Shown piece after piece: positions 23,206-35,547 of a stretch of DNA of 64,000 nt (positions are counted from its first letter, which is position 1; every line of letters begins with the position of its first letter). This stretch comes from Heloderma charlesbogerti. Its lineage: Eukaryota; Chordata; Lepidosauria; Squamata; Helodermatidae. Both the position numbers and the translations under genes were made by a program. The stretch is taken from the NCBI GenBank assembly GCA_026122225.1, contig JANEZZ010002677.1, forward strand, positions 992,001 through 1,056,000, written 5' to 3'. Under the pieces are notes generated by a model. The model searched no databases, was not told the DNA's origin, and worked only from the letters and a program-made list of their open reading frames with translations.

Positions 23206-24330
23206 CAGGGGTTCTCAAACTTTCTACTCCTAAGACCCACCTTGGAGAGCTGAAAATGACTGAGTCACAAAATGGTAGTGCAGGGTCAGAGCCAGTCACA
23301 AAATGGTGGCAGATGGGGGAGGAGTTTGGTATAATCTGCTGACAACTACTGTTATCATTTTATATTTATATCTAATCCTCCTTTGGAAATGGCTAAATTT
23401 TTGCCACAGCTATTTCCTTGTAGTAGGGTGTTCCATAGCTCACCTTTCCTCAAGTGAATTACAGACATCAGCTCTGGGGCATCATTACTCAGCATCTCAA
23501 TTTCAGGCAGAATTTGCTGATTCAGAGGCTCTAAGCAGAAAAGACTTATATTATTTTCTTCCCCCCTCCACCCCCCACACCCATGCATCTCAAAGTATTC
23601 TTACTCATCTCCTGTCATTTTTTCTCCCCTTCTGCTTTCACACTTAACTTGTACCCTATCCCCAACTGCCAGTTTCTTTCAGCCCTTCTTCCTCATGCTT
23701 TTACATTCATTTCCTCCTGCAACAGATACCCTCTTATTTCTCCTTCCGTTACATTCCCAGTTTTTAAACATTATTATTAAAAATATTAACCTTGCTCTCT
23801 AACCAGCTCCCACTGTCACACCTGCCTATGCAGTGTGCATGGCACAGGGTGGTCAAGCAAAGAGGCACTGGAAAGTCTGCAGCAGTGAGACCCACCTGAA
23901 AGGAGGGATGCTGGAGAAATTTGAGATGGGCTAAAATGAGCTTGGATTTCTAAGAATCCGGCCTGTGGAATCCACTGCAAGCGACCCCTTCAGGCTGTGT
24001 GGAGTCCATGGACATCTGCATGATTTTTTCACTTTCCCGAAATTTACACATATCAATTTGTAGGAAAAGACACAAGTTTCTGCTGAGGAAATGTTGAATG
24101 GAATGGGGGAGAATATGCTAAGTATTATGTACTAAGGTAAATTATGTAAATACTTACGTAAATACTTACATAATTATTTGTGTATTGTGACGGGGGAAAA
24201 ATGCATCCGTCTGTGAGAGGACAACAGATCAAAAGGCATCTGACAATCCGCAAAACACAGAGTGGATTTCATACAGTCCGTACATCCCTACCTGAAAGTG
24301 GGCTGAGACTCACTGGTTTGAGAACCACTG
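23206..24330. mobile_element. Non-autonomous hAT element, 1.1 kb
   Basis: Terminal inverted repeats CAGGGGTTCTCAAAC and GTTTGAGAACCACTG are typical of hAT elements. The flanking 8-bp duplications ATTTAAGG (23198-23205) and ATTAGAGG (24331-24338) agree at 6 of 8 positions. No transposase frame is seen. Confidence 0.75.
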
Positions 24331-24494
24331 ATTAGAGGAACAGACATAATACTGAACTTTGCACCCTGCTGGTTTAAGAGTCTGTGGTTATAACTTCCAC
24401 ACTTTCTCCATAACTTGGAGCAAGAGGGCTCAAAGTAACTGTAAAAACTCCACAATAATTAAATAATTAGTGGACCCACGATGCAAAAAAAAAC

Positions 24495-27400
24495 ACAAAA
24501 CCCCCAGAATAGACAGTGCATATGGGTTCTGCACCAGTGCAGAGCCTCACTTGGGTACCTTCTATAGCTGAGAGATTTTTTGACAGGAACTGTCCCCCAC
24601 CATCCTAGCATGCATGTCCGTTGTGGGTTCCCACCTATTCCCTCGGTTCCTTGAAACTGCAAGAGCAGCCTTGGAACCAAAGGGAACCTTGGTATCATGT
24701 AGACACCAAGGAGGGGACAGTGGTTGGGTTGTGTGAATGCACAGATGACCACTCAAAGAACTACAGTTACAACCTGTCTTTCTTCTTTGTGGATTCCGTG
24801 CATCACACATATGGGCAAGTACCAAGCTGACTTACTGGAGTATTGTAGAACTGCTGACAGGACAGCACGCCCCAAAGAGCAGTCAACCCTTGTATGGACA
24901 TCCAGTCTGTAGTGAGTTATGGTGGGCGGTTTCAACCAGGTAGCTGCCTGACAGAGTTCGGGGAGAGAGACATCTCTAGCAAATGCTACCAACGTTGCCG
25001 TCATCCTGGTGAAATGTACATGGATAGGATCTTAGAGATGGACACTGGACAGATTGTAAGCCAACTTGATAATATTCACAACCCATGAGGCGACCCTCTG
25101 AGATTACATCAGCAGGCCCTTGCACAGCCTGTTGCAACACAGAGATAAACTAGGAGACTTGCAAAACTGCTCCATGTGAGACTTACAGAAGACCAATGCA
25201 TGATAAACATCCAAAGAATGAAGAGTAGTCTCATGTGCCATCAAGGTTGAAGACAAGAAAGCAAGTAGCACAATGTCCTGGTTCAGATGAAAATCCAAGA
25301 CAACTTTCAGAAGGCCAAATGTCAGGACAAAGGACCACCTTGTCTCGATGGAAAGACATATAAGGCAGGACCGCACACAAGGCACAAAGCTCACTAGACC
25401 AACGAGCAGTCACTGCAACCAGAAAAGCTATTTTCCAGGACAGTAAGCTCAGGTCAATGAAGGTTAAATGTTCGAATGGCTTAGTTGATGAAGCCTGTAA
25501 CACAACAGTCAGGCTCCATGTCTGAATAGGTTTCTGGATCGGAGGGGCAAGATTCCAGACACCCCTAAAGAATGCTTGGCCAGGTAGTGAGAAAAAACTG
25601 AGACCCCATCTACCAGGAGATGAAATGCTGAAATCGCTGCTAGATAAACTTTTAAGGAAGAAAAATATAATCTTTATCGCGTAACAAAAGCAGAAACTGC
25701 AAAACCTGGTGCAACAGGCTTTGAACGAGGTTGAAGCCATGTAAAGATGCATAATGTGAAAAGGATGTCCATTTACAAGCATAGGACCACCTCACAGATT
25801 GTGTCCTTCCCACATTGAACGCTTTCTGAACAACCTCCAGGAGAAAGACAGAAGGGGTCATCACCAAATCCTCCATGCTGTCAAGTATAGCGTAAGTAGA
25901 TCTGGGTGATGAATCTGTCTTCCCATGCAAGTAAGGCTACAATCGATGACAGACAAACATACTCCCCGCTTGACAGGTGGAGAAGGAGTGCCAACCAAGG
26001 TTGCCTCGGCCACCATAGAGTGAACAGTAGGCAGTTCGCTCTTTCCAGTCTTATCTTCACCGGGGCCTTTGTGGGGAGATGAAAAGGCAGGAAAAGGTGG
26101 AGGAATGGTTCATTCCAGTGGTATAAAAATGCATCCCCTAGGGAGACCAAGTCCACCCCAACTCTGCTGCAAAAGCAATGGCATTTGCTGTTGTCTGCCC
26201 TGGCAAACATATTCATTTGTGATGTGCCTCACTTTTGAAAAAGGTCCGAGACCACTGATGCTGCTTGTGTCCACTCGTGTGACGCTGAAACAGTCTGACT
26301 TACATAGTCCACTAGGAAGTTGTCAACCTCTGCAATATGTACTGCAACTAAGGTGATGCAATGTGGAATGCGCCAGTGATAGATCTGGAGCATGAAGCCC
26401 AGTAGAGAAAAAGAGTAGAGCAGTAGATGCAGCACCCTATTAAGTCCAAAAGTTTACCCTCCTTGTCTACAGGGGAGGCGTGAACCTTTTGAGTTTTTTC
26501 CTGGGACACCTCAACTATAATGGAGTTCAGGGTAGGATGCCGAAGAAAGAACCCCACAGCTGCCTCCAATACCTTGCACATCTGCTCCAAATATTTTGAC
26601 ATTGGTGTTACCAAGGATGGAACCTTCCAAGATTGCTGGATCGCTTGCAAGAGAGCTAGAAGCCATGGAATTACCACCAGAGAAGAGGCTCCAGTCTGTA
26701 CTTCCTCAAACACTGGATCCTTTTATGGAACCACTGGGTGATGGGTTTTGAGTCTCAAGGAACAAGCCATACGGAGAAGCTGTTCTGAGAATGGCCTTGT
26801 AACTTCTACCAGGGAAGGAGGGTCTTGATTCCCTTCAACTATATCCATTGAGGAGATAGAAGGGGCAAGTGAAAAATATGAGTTCAAGTTATAATCTTTC
26901 AGAACCAATGGAAGAGAAGCTACCAATTGGGGCTGGAGGCTCAGGGTGGTGCTTTGCGGCAACAGCAGCCCAACTGTGCCTGCAGCTGGACACCATGAGA
27001 TGGCTTGAGTGGGTCTAACAAGTTTAGTTACTTGAGGTAGCATGGCGAGTAGTGGAATTAATACAGAAAGCACTGATGCTTCCATCAGTGGCAGAGAGGG
27101 GGTGGGCATAGATGCCAATGTTATCTGTAAAGGCATTGGTGGTATTGTGCAAGTTGACTGAGTTGTCAGTACTGAAGGAGGTGGGTACTGAGAAGGGATC
27201 GACGATGGAACCGCAGAGGTTGCCATGTCTGACGGCAGCTCTGAAACAGGAGCCAATGGAACACGACGTCATCCCTCAGAAGAATAAGTTGTCCTTTACC
27301 AATAGGACATGTTGTATGCTGCCCTACTGGACTCTGCTCCGTATCTCCATGGGTTATTGTCCCGACAGTAGTGCTGTGGAGGAGGGTCTCATTTAGGAGG

Positions 27401-28660
27401 TGATCTCCAATCCCAGTCAGAAAAGGGGAAATGGGACCAGTATCTAAGATGGCTGTGCTATTCTGATCTCCTGTGCATTCTGTCCGAGTTCTGGCACCCC
27501 AAATACACAGAGTTAAGGGACCCTGCTCTTGACTCGGTGTATCTATCCAATCATGAAGAGGAATGGCTGCACCTGTCGTCCCATCTCTGATGTAGAGGAT
27601 GAACTGGTGATACCTCTTGAATCTCTCCTTCTGACGTAGAAGCAATGATTTTAAAGGATCCTCCCTCTGAGTAACTACTGGCATAGGACCGTGAGACAAT
27701 TTCTTGAGGATCAGTATCAGCAAGAGCAGTAGTGGAGGTAGCATTGGTAAGGAGATACTTGGTGTGCCTCTGGTACCGAATCATTCCGTGTTGTGTCCTT
27801 AGTCTGAGATGCTGTGGTAACTGCACCCGAAAAAGACGATTTCTTCTTATTTTTTGGTTCCACCTGGCCAGGCTTCTGAGTTCTCATCAGTTAAGACAAT
27901 TTCTTTGCTACCATCAGATTAAGTGAATGACCCGGTGTAGGAGGGTTGGTATGGGCAGCCGTTAAGGCTTATAGAGTCAACTTTGAGGGCAAAGTAAGAG
28001 CCCCCAAGGAAACGACATTAGGGTTGTCAATGGCCTCAATGCCTCGGGGGGGGGGGGTTGTCTTTTGCTAAATAAGGCATCTCCAGGCCCTTGGCCATGG
28101 AAACAGGTGAAGATACCCTAACTACATCTAGGATTATCCACTGCCTTCAAAGCCTGTTCCTAGGGAGGTGAGTGGAGCCTGGATGAACAATTCCTGTGAG
28201 CCTGTTTGGTTAGGCTTGGCAGAAAGAGCAGGAGTCTAGTCGTGTCCCTTGCTGAGACACATCAGTCACAGAGAATGGCTGGCTGTGGCGGGAACTTTGC
28301 TCCCATGAGGAGCACAGTTTCTGAAAGGGTGATAAACTCTCAGGTCTTGCAACTATCGCAAAGAAAATAAACTACAAAATAACAGATAGAAAAATACAAG
28401 ATAGAAGACAAGAAGGAAAAACTAGTAAAAACCCTCAACGTGTCTAAATTTCTTTCCTCAGAAGGAAGCTAAATGATGGAGAAGATTCCCAGTGAAGCTG
28501 CCATAATGGTAGCTGAAAGAGAACTGAGGGAACAATCAGGAACCCGCCACAAATATCCATGTTAGGACAGTGGGGAAGGTTCCAGGCAAAAAATTCCTCA
28601 GCTATAGAAGATTCCCAAACAAGGCTCCATGTAAGCCCATATATGTGATGCACAGAGACC
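24495..28660 (-). mobile_element. DIRS-like tyrosine-recombinase retrotransposon (copy B), internally deleted
   Basis: About 4.2 kb, minus strand. The ends are inverted copies of each other: CTTCTATAGCTGAGAGATTT with GTCCCCCACCATCCTA near 24560-24606 pairs with TAGGACAGTGGGG and AAATTCCTCAGCTATAGAAG near 28562-28612. The CATCACACATATGGGC motif near 24800 also has an inverted counterpart near 28637. From the right end it encodes a degenerate gag region (27826-26350; RPFSEQLLRMACSLRL and HPTLNSIIVEVSQEKTQKVH), the end of an RNase H domain, and a tyrosine recombinase. The reverse transcriptase is deleted, with gag joined to RNase H at about 26.4 kb. Frames are broken, so it is not autonomous. 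Confidence 0.82.
24753..25930 (-). pseudogene. DIRS tyrosine recombinase (copy B), frameshifted
   Basis: The N-terminal SAM-like part is recognisable (YACKWTSFSHYASLHGF, 25930-25652), then FRGVWNLAPPI. The catalytic part starts with AFLVAVTARWSSELCAL, where the family has the first catalytic Arg in TSARRxSEL. It continues with FHRDKVVLCPD, then HFTRMTATLVAFARDV (HxxR box at about 25005-25016), CQAATWLKPPTITHYRLD with the candidate nucleophile Tyr at about 24909-24911, and GRAVLSAVL. The conserved boxes are present in the right order but spread over three frames, so no intact enzyme is made. The end runs into the inverted terminal repeat. Confidence 0.75.
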
Positions 28661-28729
28661 ATGAAGAACATGGTTTTATATTTTACTCCCTTGTCCCAGT
28701 CCAGAGCTTCAGTTTCCAAATCCATGAAT

Positions 28730-30675
28730 ACCAGCTACCAATCTTCCAAAAAACAGGTTTCTGTCTCCCTTTTTGAGTCCTACTTTCCTGTATTAATTTG
28801 TCCATTATTAATAAATCCAACATGTTTGAACTATATTCTATTTTAATGCTATGTAAAATAGTTAGGAAGTAAATGCATGAGTATTTATAGTAATTGTAAA
28901 ACAACTATCTGCATGTATTTTCATGGGAAGACAGCATTATTTGGCTTGGTGTCAATATTAAAGAAAGCAGCATACATAAGTAATCAAAACACACTATAAA
29001 GTATCATAAAAACAGAGTAAAACAGCAAACATAGCAGTAACTGTGTAACATACCATATGCCAAATCCATCTTCATCCTAATCAGCCTTTGGTAAAAGATG
29101 CGCCTTCCACAATCACAGTATAATACAGAATTGTAGTTCTGTCAGTCACTCAGGATCTTTAACAGAAAAGTCTTGGCAGCTTTAAAACCTTGGGGGAGGC
29201 AGCAGGGAGAACCATGGAGCCTTGGCTCCAAGAAAGACTCCACTCCAACCCAGGAAGGTCCCTGCTGTTTCGTTTCCAACAGCAGTGCCATGCCTTCACT
29301 GCAGAATCTCTCAGTGAATACAACAGCCATATTGAGCTTCTTTTTTAAAGGAGGCTGACCATTAACGGTCCTTTCATTATATGCCACTTTGAACTCAGAA
29401 GAAGTAGGGTATAAATATTTTTAACATGCAAACAAGCAGGCATTCTTGCTACTGATTGCCTGCCAATGGCAGGAACTCAGAGCCTCTTGTTGGCTGTGGG
29501 TGCTGATCAGCTGCCCGTTATGTTAACCTGGACCTGTAAGTACGTGGCCACCAGGGGTATCCATTTAGCCAGTACTACATTGACCTTTTGAGACCTTTAC
29601 TGGTTAAATCCATATCTGGAAATATCCCAGTTTTCACCCAATCCTTGAAATATCAGAGAATGCTGCGGCACGTTTTCAAATTGAATGTTTCAGTTAAGGC
29701 CAGAAACAGAACAGGATGCTTAACCCTTTCCCATTAACCCCAACATTGCTTTTCCTCCCCCACAAGATTACAGACATGCCTACTGTGAGGTAAATATATT
29801 TCCAAAACCCTAACAGAGGTACAAGTGGCTCAAGGAGGGGGAGATCTGGGGGAAATAAGCTGGCTGGGGAAGGGTTAAGCACTTCCTTCCTCCACCTCCC
29901 TTCTCTCTTGCAAAGTATCCTCTTCCAAAGTTGCTTCTGCTTAGGGAAACTAGCTGCCAGAGTTTTGTTGCATGTTGTTAAATTCTAAGAGGAAGGATTG
30001 AAAATAACATTTTGAACTCTTGGCTGAAGAGAATCAGTCAACCTGCTGAGAACATTGTCTGAAATATGAAGGAGGCTCTGCATGAGGTAATTTATAATTT
30101 CATTGTTTTCCAGTGCTTTTAAGTTTTCCCCTGCCCCCTACACACAGCTGGTTCAACGACTGCGCCACTTTCCCTCAGCAGCTGTGCCTTGGTGGTAGCC
30201 TTGCTCCTCAGTGCTAGTTGCTTAGTGACTAGCTGGCTGGTTCCCTCCGCAGGCTTAGATTTCTCTTGTCTGTCATTTCTGAACGAGTTATACATCTGCA
30301 TAATGTATATGTTAGACTTTTCAGTTAGCCAGCAGCAACATTTCATATTCTGCAATATTCTTATCGTATCAGTCATTTCTTCTTTAGACACTCTGAAGTA
30401 ATATAACAGTACTTGTTCACCTGAATTCAAATTCCTCACCACCAAAATAGACCCAATTATCCCTTTCGTCAAAGTGTCCTTTTCTACTTAGAATCAACAG
30501 TGTGATGGTCTGAACACCCAACTGGGTAGAGGAGGAGGAGATTTGAGCTAAGCTTTCCTAGTTCCACTCAGGGTTGCTTTGGGGAAACTAACCAACAAAA
30601 TGTTACATCCTGATTAATGGCAGATTAATCTGACTGCTTTTTCCCATTACAGCCGTTTAGAATACTGAGCACAGA
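28730..30675. other. No recognised gene
   Basis: A possible L2-type 3' tail lies at about 29375-29425 (CACTTTGAACTCAGAAGAAG). The remainder is unassigned intron sequence. Confidence 0.4.
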
Positions 30676-30680
30676 GTTTA

Positions 30681-31233
30681 CATGAAAAGCAGTTCAATGT
30701 AGAGAAACGCATGCTGTGTAAATAGTCACACATGACAATCAGAAGGGGCAAGCGGAAAATGAGTTCAAGTGATAATCTTTCAGAACCAATGGAAGAGAAG
30801 CTACCAATTGGGGCTGGAGGCTCAGGGTGGTGCTTTGCGACAACAGCAGCCCGACTGTGCCTGCAGCTGGACACCATGAGGTGGCTTGAGTGGGTCTAAC
30901 AAGTTTAGTTACCTGAGGTAGCATGGTGAGTAGTGGAATTAATACAGAAAGCACTGATGCTTCCATTGGTGGTATTGAGTGAGCTGACTGAGTTGTCGGT
31001 ACCGAAAGAGGTGGATACTGAGAAGAGATCGACGATGGAATCACGGAGGTTGCCATGTCTGATAGCGGCTCTGATACAGGAGCCAATGGAACATGACGTC
31101 ATCCTTCAGAAGAATAAGTTGTCCTTTACCAATAGGACATGCTGTATGCTGCCCTACTAGATTCCACTCCATGAAAAGCAGCTCAGTGTAGAGAAAACAA
31201 AGCTGCGTAGTCACATATGACAAACAGTGATGT
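30681..31233 (-). mobile_element. DIRS gag fragment (copy C) between about 60-bp direct repeats
   Basis: Bases about 30741-31170 are a close copy of part of the gag region of copy B (about 26855-27330), in the same orientation, with a deletion of some tens of bases. Outside it, CATGAAAAGCAGTTCAATGT (30683 onward) and CATGAAAAGCAGCTCAGTGT (31171 onward) begin direct repeats of about 60 bp that both end in GTCACAYATGACAA. Frames are broken. Confidence 0.75.
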
Positions 31234-31365
31234 GGGTTTTCCAGAAAATTTTGAATTGGAAAATTTTCCGGAAAAAAAATCCAATGCATATTAGGATCAC
31301 TTGCATAGCAAATCTTTCAGTTTGCATTGGAAAATGTTCTGATGCCCAGCAACAGGCAACTTATT

Positions 31366-32046
31366 GCCCTCCAGAAGTTTTGGCTTCCAACTGTCAGGGT
31401 GGAAACTGAGCCAATAGGACCCCAGAGCAGTTTTGATTCTGAGGAGGAACAGCAATCCGTGGGAGAGGAGCTCGCTTATCTCTCACAAGCACAGCAGCTG
31501 GCAGAGATTCCTCCTGCCAGCATTCCTGGGATAGATAGTGACCCTGGCAGCGAGAGAGCGCTGGAGGGGGGCTTGCTGGACGCTCGGCACTGACGCAGGG
31601 AGCGATGACAGATGGAGGGCGCGGAAAGGAGGCGTAGCGCTCATTTGGCGCACAAGCAACGGTCCCGTCCCGAGGACCCAAGGGAAAGAGGGAGGATCTC
31701 TCCCTAGCCCATAGGTTCAGGGTCTTCCCGTGATTCTCCTTCAAACGGGGACCAACTGCCTTACCTGGAGCTTAGGCTACTCTGCTATCTTTCACCAGGG
31801 CTGTTCCTTGCTTAGTCGCTGGTAATTAGCATCTGAAACAGACATTAAGTTATAAAAGGAATAAAGCCTTGAAAAGAATCCTTTTCGTCTGTGTCTTGAG
31901 TTGGCTATTGGAGGTGACTGTAAAAGGGAGCTAGGGTGCTCCTGACACCAACTCCTAGCATCCTTCACCGTTGGCTATACTGTCTAGGGCTAACGGGAAT
32001 TGTAGGCCAAAACATCTAGAGGGTCACAAATGGCCTGCCCATACCC
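31366..32046. mobile_element. hAT-type palindromic MITE (copy 5), split by a solo LTR
   Basis: The left part TTGCCCTCCAGAAGTTTTGG (31371 onward) and the right part ACTCCTAGCATCCTTCACCG ... ACATCTAGAGGGTCACAAAT are the two halves of the family. They are separated by the LTR at 31392-31947. Confidence 0.7.
31392..31947 (+). mobile_element. Solo LTR of an LTR retroelement, 556 bp
   Basis: It begins TGTCAGGG and ends CCTGACA (inverted TGTCA/TGACA) and is flanked by an exact 5-bp duplication CCAAC (31387-31391 and 31948-31952). Near the end TATAAAA (31851-31857) is followed by AATAAA (31860-31865), fitting promoter and polyadenylation signals. No internal coding region is present. Whether it belongs to Ty3/Gypsy or to an endogenous retrovirus cannot be told from the LTR alone. 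Confidence 0.85.
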
Positions 32047-33529
32047 TAGACAGATCTAATTTAGCATGTTTACTTTACTTGTATTTAGTAAACAAAGCTA
32101 AAAAAAAGTACCCCATGTTAATTTTATGTCCCAATACATCACTAGTATTTGACCTGAAATATGGCGGGGGGGGATTAAAGCACACTTAATGTGACTGAAA
32201 TGTTATATTATGTAGAATTTTTATTGGAATACTTGTAAAATTGTAAAGACAATAGCATGTACTTCCCTAACATTGTTTATATTTAAAACAAATAAAGGTA
32301 CTGAAAACAGTGGAAACACTAATTTTGGTAACCCAAAGAAATGCTCATGACATGCTGACAACCGGTCATCTATTTCAACAGAGTTCAAGTCTTTTCCACT
32401 GAGGTTGTTGGGGCACCTTCAGTTTCGCTGCCACAACTTATCTGTTCCATTTCACACTGAGACATACATGTATTTCAGTGAGATATATGGATTCTCTCAC
32501 ATACTTGCTAGGGACAATTACCTGAAAATTACAACTTTGAAACTGCCATGCTTGTATAATACTGTATTTGCAATTGGCATACATGCATTTTTAATGAAGT
32601 TATGAAACAGAAAATTTTCCACCCCACATCACTGATGACAATTGTCAATCTGCCCATAGTGATCACGCTTATTTCAACATGGAGGTGCTTTCTGGGTAAG
32701 AAACAATGTTCAAAGTGATTCTGAGCAGGAGAGATAAGAGCTTGTTCGGTTGTATCCAGTGGTGTCCTTCCACCAGTGGAACAGACACTGCTAGTGAGGC
32801 AAATTACCCCTTCCCCCTGCAGCCCCTGCCCCCCACCAGCACCCTCCAAATCTGCTTCAGAGGGCGTGGGGACCTTCCAGAGGAGATTTGGGTGCATGAG
32901 CAGGGGCTGCAGGCATGGGAGAAGAGAAACTCCTGTTGCATGAGCAGAAATCCACTTGCATAACATTGGTTTTTGCCCAATGCGACTGCCACTTACTTTG
33001 TTTCATTCTTTGGTCACATTTTCATTCTTTGGTTAAGTTTTGCATTTTAGCAGCTGGTCCTTGAAGACATGAGGTTCAATCCACCTCTTTTTGTGTATCT
33101 TTTTCCAGACGCATCACATGTAGGCTTTAAAATCTCTGAGAAGGGACTACAAAACCTAACATTGAAGCCACTACAAAACCTCTGCAAGCAGTGATCCACA
33201 AGGAAACTGCAAGCGCTACAATACAGGTTTCCTCCTCCATTTTCTCTTCAAGCTATTTTCTTTGAGTCAGTGACTGATTTCCTAGTGGGAATTCTTCATT
33301 CAATATGTACTTTTACACCAACCAACCCATTAATCCTCTTGCTTTGAAAGAGAGAAAGTGCTGGGTCTGCTATTTTGCCACAGTGAAGCAGCACAGAGAA
33401 ATCTAGGTAAACTTGCCAGGAAAAAGAAAAAGAGGGCTGAAAAGCTTCCAAGGAAGGGAGTCTTTTGAATATGCACTGACAAGACTGATCTCTCTTTTTA
33501 AAAATCACCCATTCAATCACCTGTACAGT

Positions 33530-34135
33530 GAATCGGCCAGATTAAAAGTAATTTTGAAACATAATGAAATTGATCATTCATCCATAAAGAAGGATAAACT
33601 TTTCTGGTTGCCTCTTTATAATAGAATATTCATAATTGATAATATAATAGATAATAGGGCATTCCATCATTTGGATTATTGCAATGTGTTACATGTGGGG
33701 ATGCATTTGAGAATGCTCCAGAAACTTAAATTAGTCTAAAACAGGTTGATTAGACTGATAACTGGGACAGGCTATGATCACATTATACCAGTACTTTGCC
33801 ATCTACAGTGGATGCCAGTCCATTTCCAGGCCCAATTCAAAGTGCTGGTTTAACCTCTAAGGGCACAATCCTATGCATGTTTAGACAGACAGAAGTCCCA
33901 CAATTCCCAGCATGCCCCAGCCAACATGGTGAAGACCTTTTATTCTCCCAGGCATTTTAAGAACTGTTTTAGTGCTTTTAGGTCTTCAAACCATTTTATT
34001 TTTGCTGCTGATTTTACTTTGGCTTTATGTGCTACATTGTTTGTACTCCTTGCTGCTGGTTTTATTATGTGCTGTTTTTATCATTGTTTTACCATTTTGT
34101 GTTTTATGTTTGTAATTTACTTTATTTATTAATTA
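33530..34135 (+). mobile_element. L2-like LINE 3' part, interrupted by a MITE half
   Basis: The reading LDYCNVLHVGMHLRMLQKLK, then LIRLITGTG and IIPVLCHLQWMPVHFQAQFK matches the end of L2 ORF2 (LDYCNALY ... RLLTGT ... PVLxxLHWLPV). Bases 33935-34135 are the AT-rich 3' end. Confidence 0.7.
33861..33935. mobile_element. GCAATCC-terminal palindromic MITE, left half
   Basis: GGGCACAATCCTATGCATGT, TTAGACAGACAGAAGTCC and CCCAGCATGCCCCAGCC match the left arm of the family. The right arm is absent. Confidence 0.65.
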
Positions 34136-34770
34136 GATTTATTAGCCGCCCATCTGGCCGGCTACCTGGCTATTCTAGGTACAATACTAATAACACAAAA
34201 TACAATGAATTTACATAATCAACTGAACAAAACAACATAACAAAACAACACTGCTCTAAGAAACCCTAACGCACCCCAAATGCCAACCTGAACAGACAGG
34301 CTTTTAAAGCCCGGTGGAAGCTCATCAAAGAGGGGGCATGGCAGAGTTCACAAGGGAGGGAATTCCACAAAGTGGGGCCACCACAGAAAAGGCCCTCTCC
34401 CTAGTCCTCACCAGCCTAGCTGTCCTGGCTGATGGGACAGACAGAAGGCCTATCGAGGCTGACCTCATTGAGCGGTGTCCCTGGTGTTGTTGGAGGCGCT
34501 CCTTAAGATAGACTGGGCCGGAACTATATAGGGTTTTAAAGGTCAATGCCAACATCTTGAATTGGACCCTGAAAACAACTGGTAACGAGTGCAACTCCTT
34601 CAGCGCTAGAGTGATGCGATCTCACCGATGGCTGCCTTTAATCAGGTGGGCCACCGTGTTCTGCACCAGCTGCAACTTCTGAACTGTCTTCAAGGGTAAC
34701 CCCACATAGAGCACATTACAGTAGTCTAGGCAAGAGGAGACCAGGGTATGAACTACTGATGGTTAGGGGG
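34135..34770 (-). mobile_element. L2-like LINE 3' end, antisense
   Basis: On the minus strand the C-terminal ORF2 reading RSASIGLLSVPSARTARLVR and AFSVVAPLCGIPS corresponds to L2 (RSA ... VPxxR ... AFSVVAPxLWNxLP). It is followed by the RHFTRLFR-like tail and the GCCCGGCCAG 3' region with TAAATAAATC. Confidence 0.65.
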
Positions 34771-35462
34771 ATAGGGGCGCAGCCGCCATATCAGATGGAG
34801 TTGGTACAGCGCTTGTACAACACTTAAGAGAGTTCTTCGTAATGGGTGGCATAAAAGTGTAATGAATAAATAAATAAGATCACCACCATCATGCTTAGCA
34901 ATTTAAGATAAGAGCAACCCAGCTGGATCAGATTACGTGTCCATCTAGCCCAGAATCCTGTTCCCAACCATTAGAGGCTTCTGGAATGCCCACAGGCATT
35001 AAGACAACAATCCTACCAATTGTTTCTCCTCACCATATATCTTAAAGATGTATGATCTTAGAGATATATAATCTCAGAAAAAGTTCCATTTAGCTGTCAT
35101 GGCTAATTAAATTGACATTAAATTGATATTAATGTTTCATAGACAAATTCCTGGAGAACAAGCTTAATGCTTTTAGGGGAGAGTAATCCTTTGGCCCCTA
35201 GATAGCAACTTAAGTTAATCATGGCTAATATAAGCCCATTGATTTCAACAGATCTATTCCAAGTATGACTAAATCAGGATCCAACCCAATACCTTTGGAA
35301 ATGCTACCACCTCAACTTTCTCAAATCAGAATGTTTCTGAAAAATCAGTAACTTCTAATTCTGAACTTTCAGGTTGATCTCCATGAGTCCACAAATTTTG
35401 GCTAGCCTTGGTAATCAAGCTAAAATGTATGGTCACCAGGACCCTACCTCTTCCCTCCAGTG

Positions 35463-35547
35463 AATCCTATGTATGTTTATTCAGCAGTAAGTCCCCTTGT
35501 GTTGAATGGGACTTACTCCAAATAAATATGCATAAGATTGTGGCATT
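35463..35547. repeat. GACTTACT/AAGTAA family repeat (copy 4)
   Basis: It contains GAATCCTATGTATGTTTATT, CAGTAAGTCCCCTTGTG and GGGACTTACTCC with ATGCATAAGATT at the other end. Confidence 0.55.

Larger units (their letters stand above)
31225..32634. mobile_element. Non-autonomous hAT element containing nested insertions
   Basis: It starts CAGTGATGTGGG and ends CCCCACATCACTG, with further subterminal pairing (CCAGAAAATTTT / AAAATTTTCC). The flanks ATGACAAA (31217-31224) and ATGACAAT (32635-32642) form an 8-bp target duplication with one mismatch. A hAT MITE and a solo LTR are inserted in it. Confidence 0.75.

Noticed and set aside
26723..27256. A 177-codon Pro/Ser/Thr-rich frame that could be taken for a mucin-like host protein
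   Set aside because: It is part of the gag region of DIRS copy B: it contains the FSEQLLRMACSLRL segment and has a second copy at 30.7-31.1 kb.
24780..28050. CRISPR array or bacterial operon signals
   Set aside because: None in the window; the repeats are dispersed transposons and the genes are spliced vertebrate genes.
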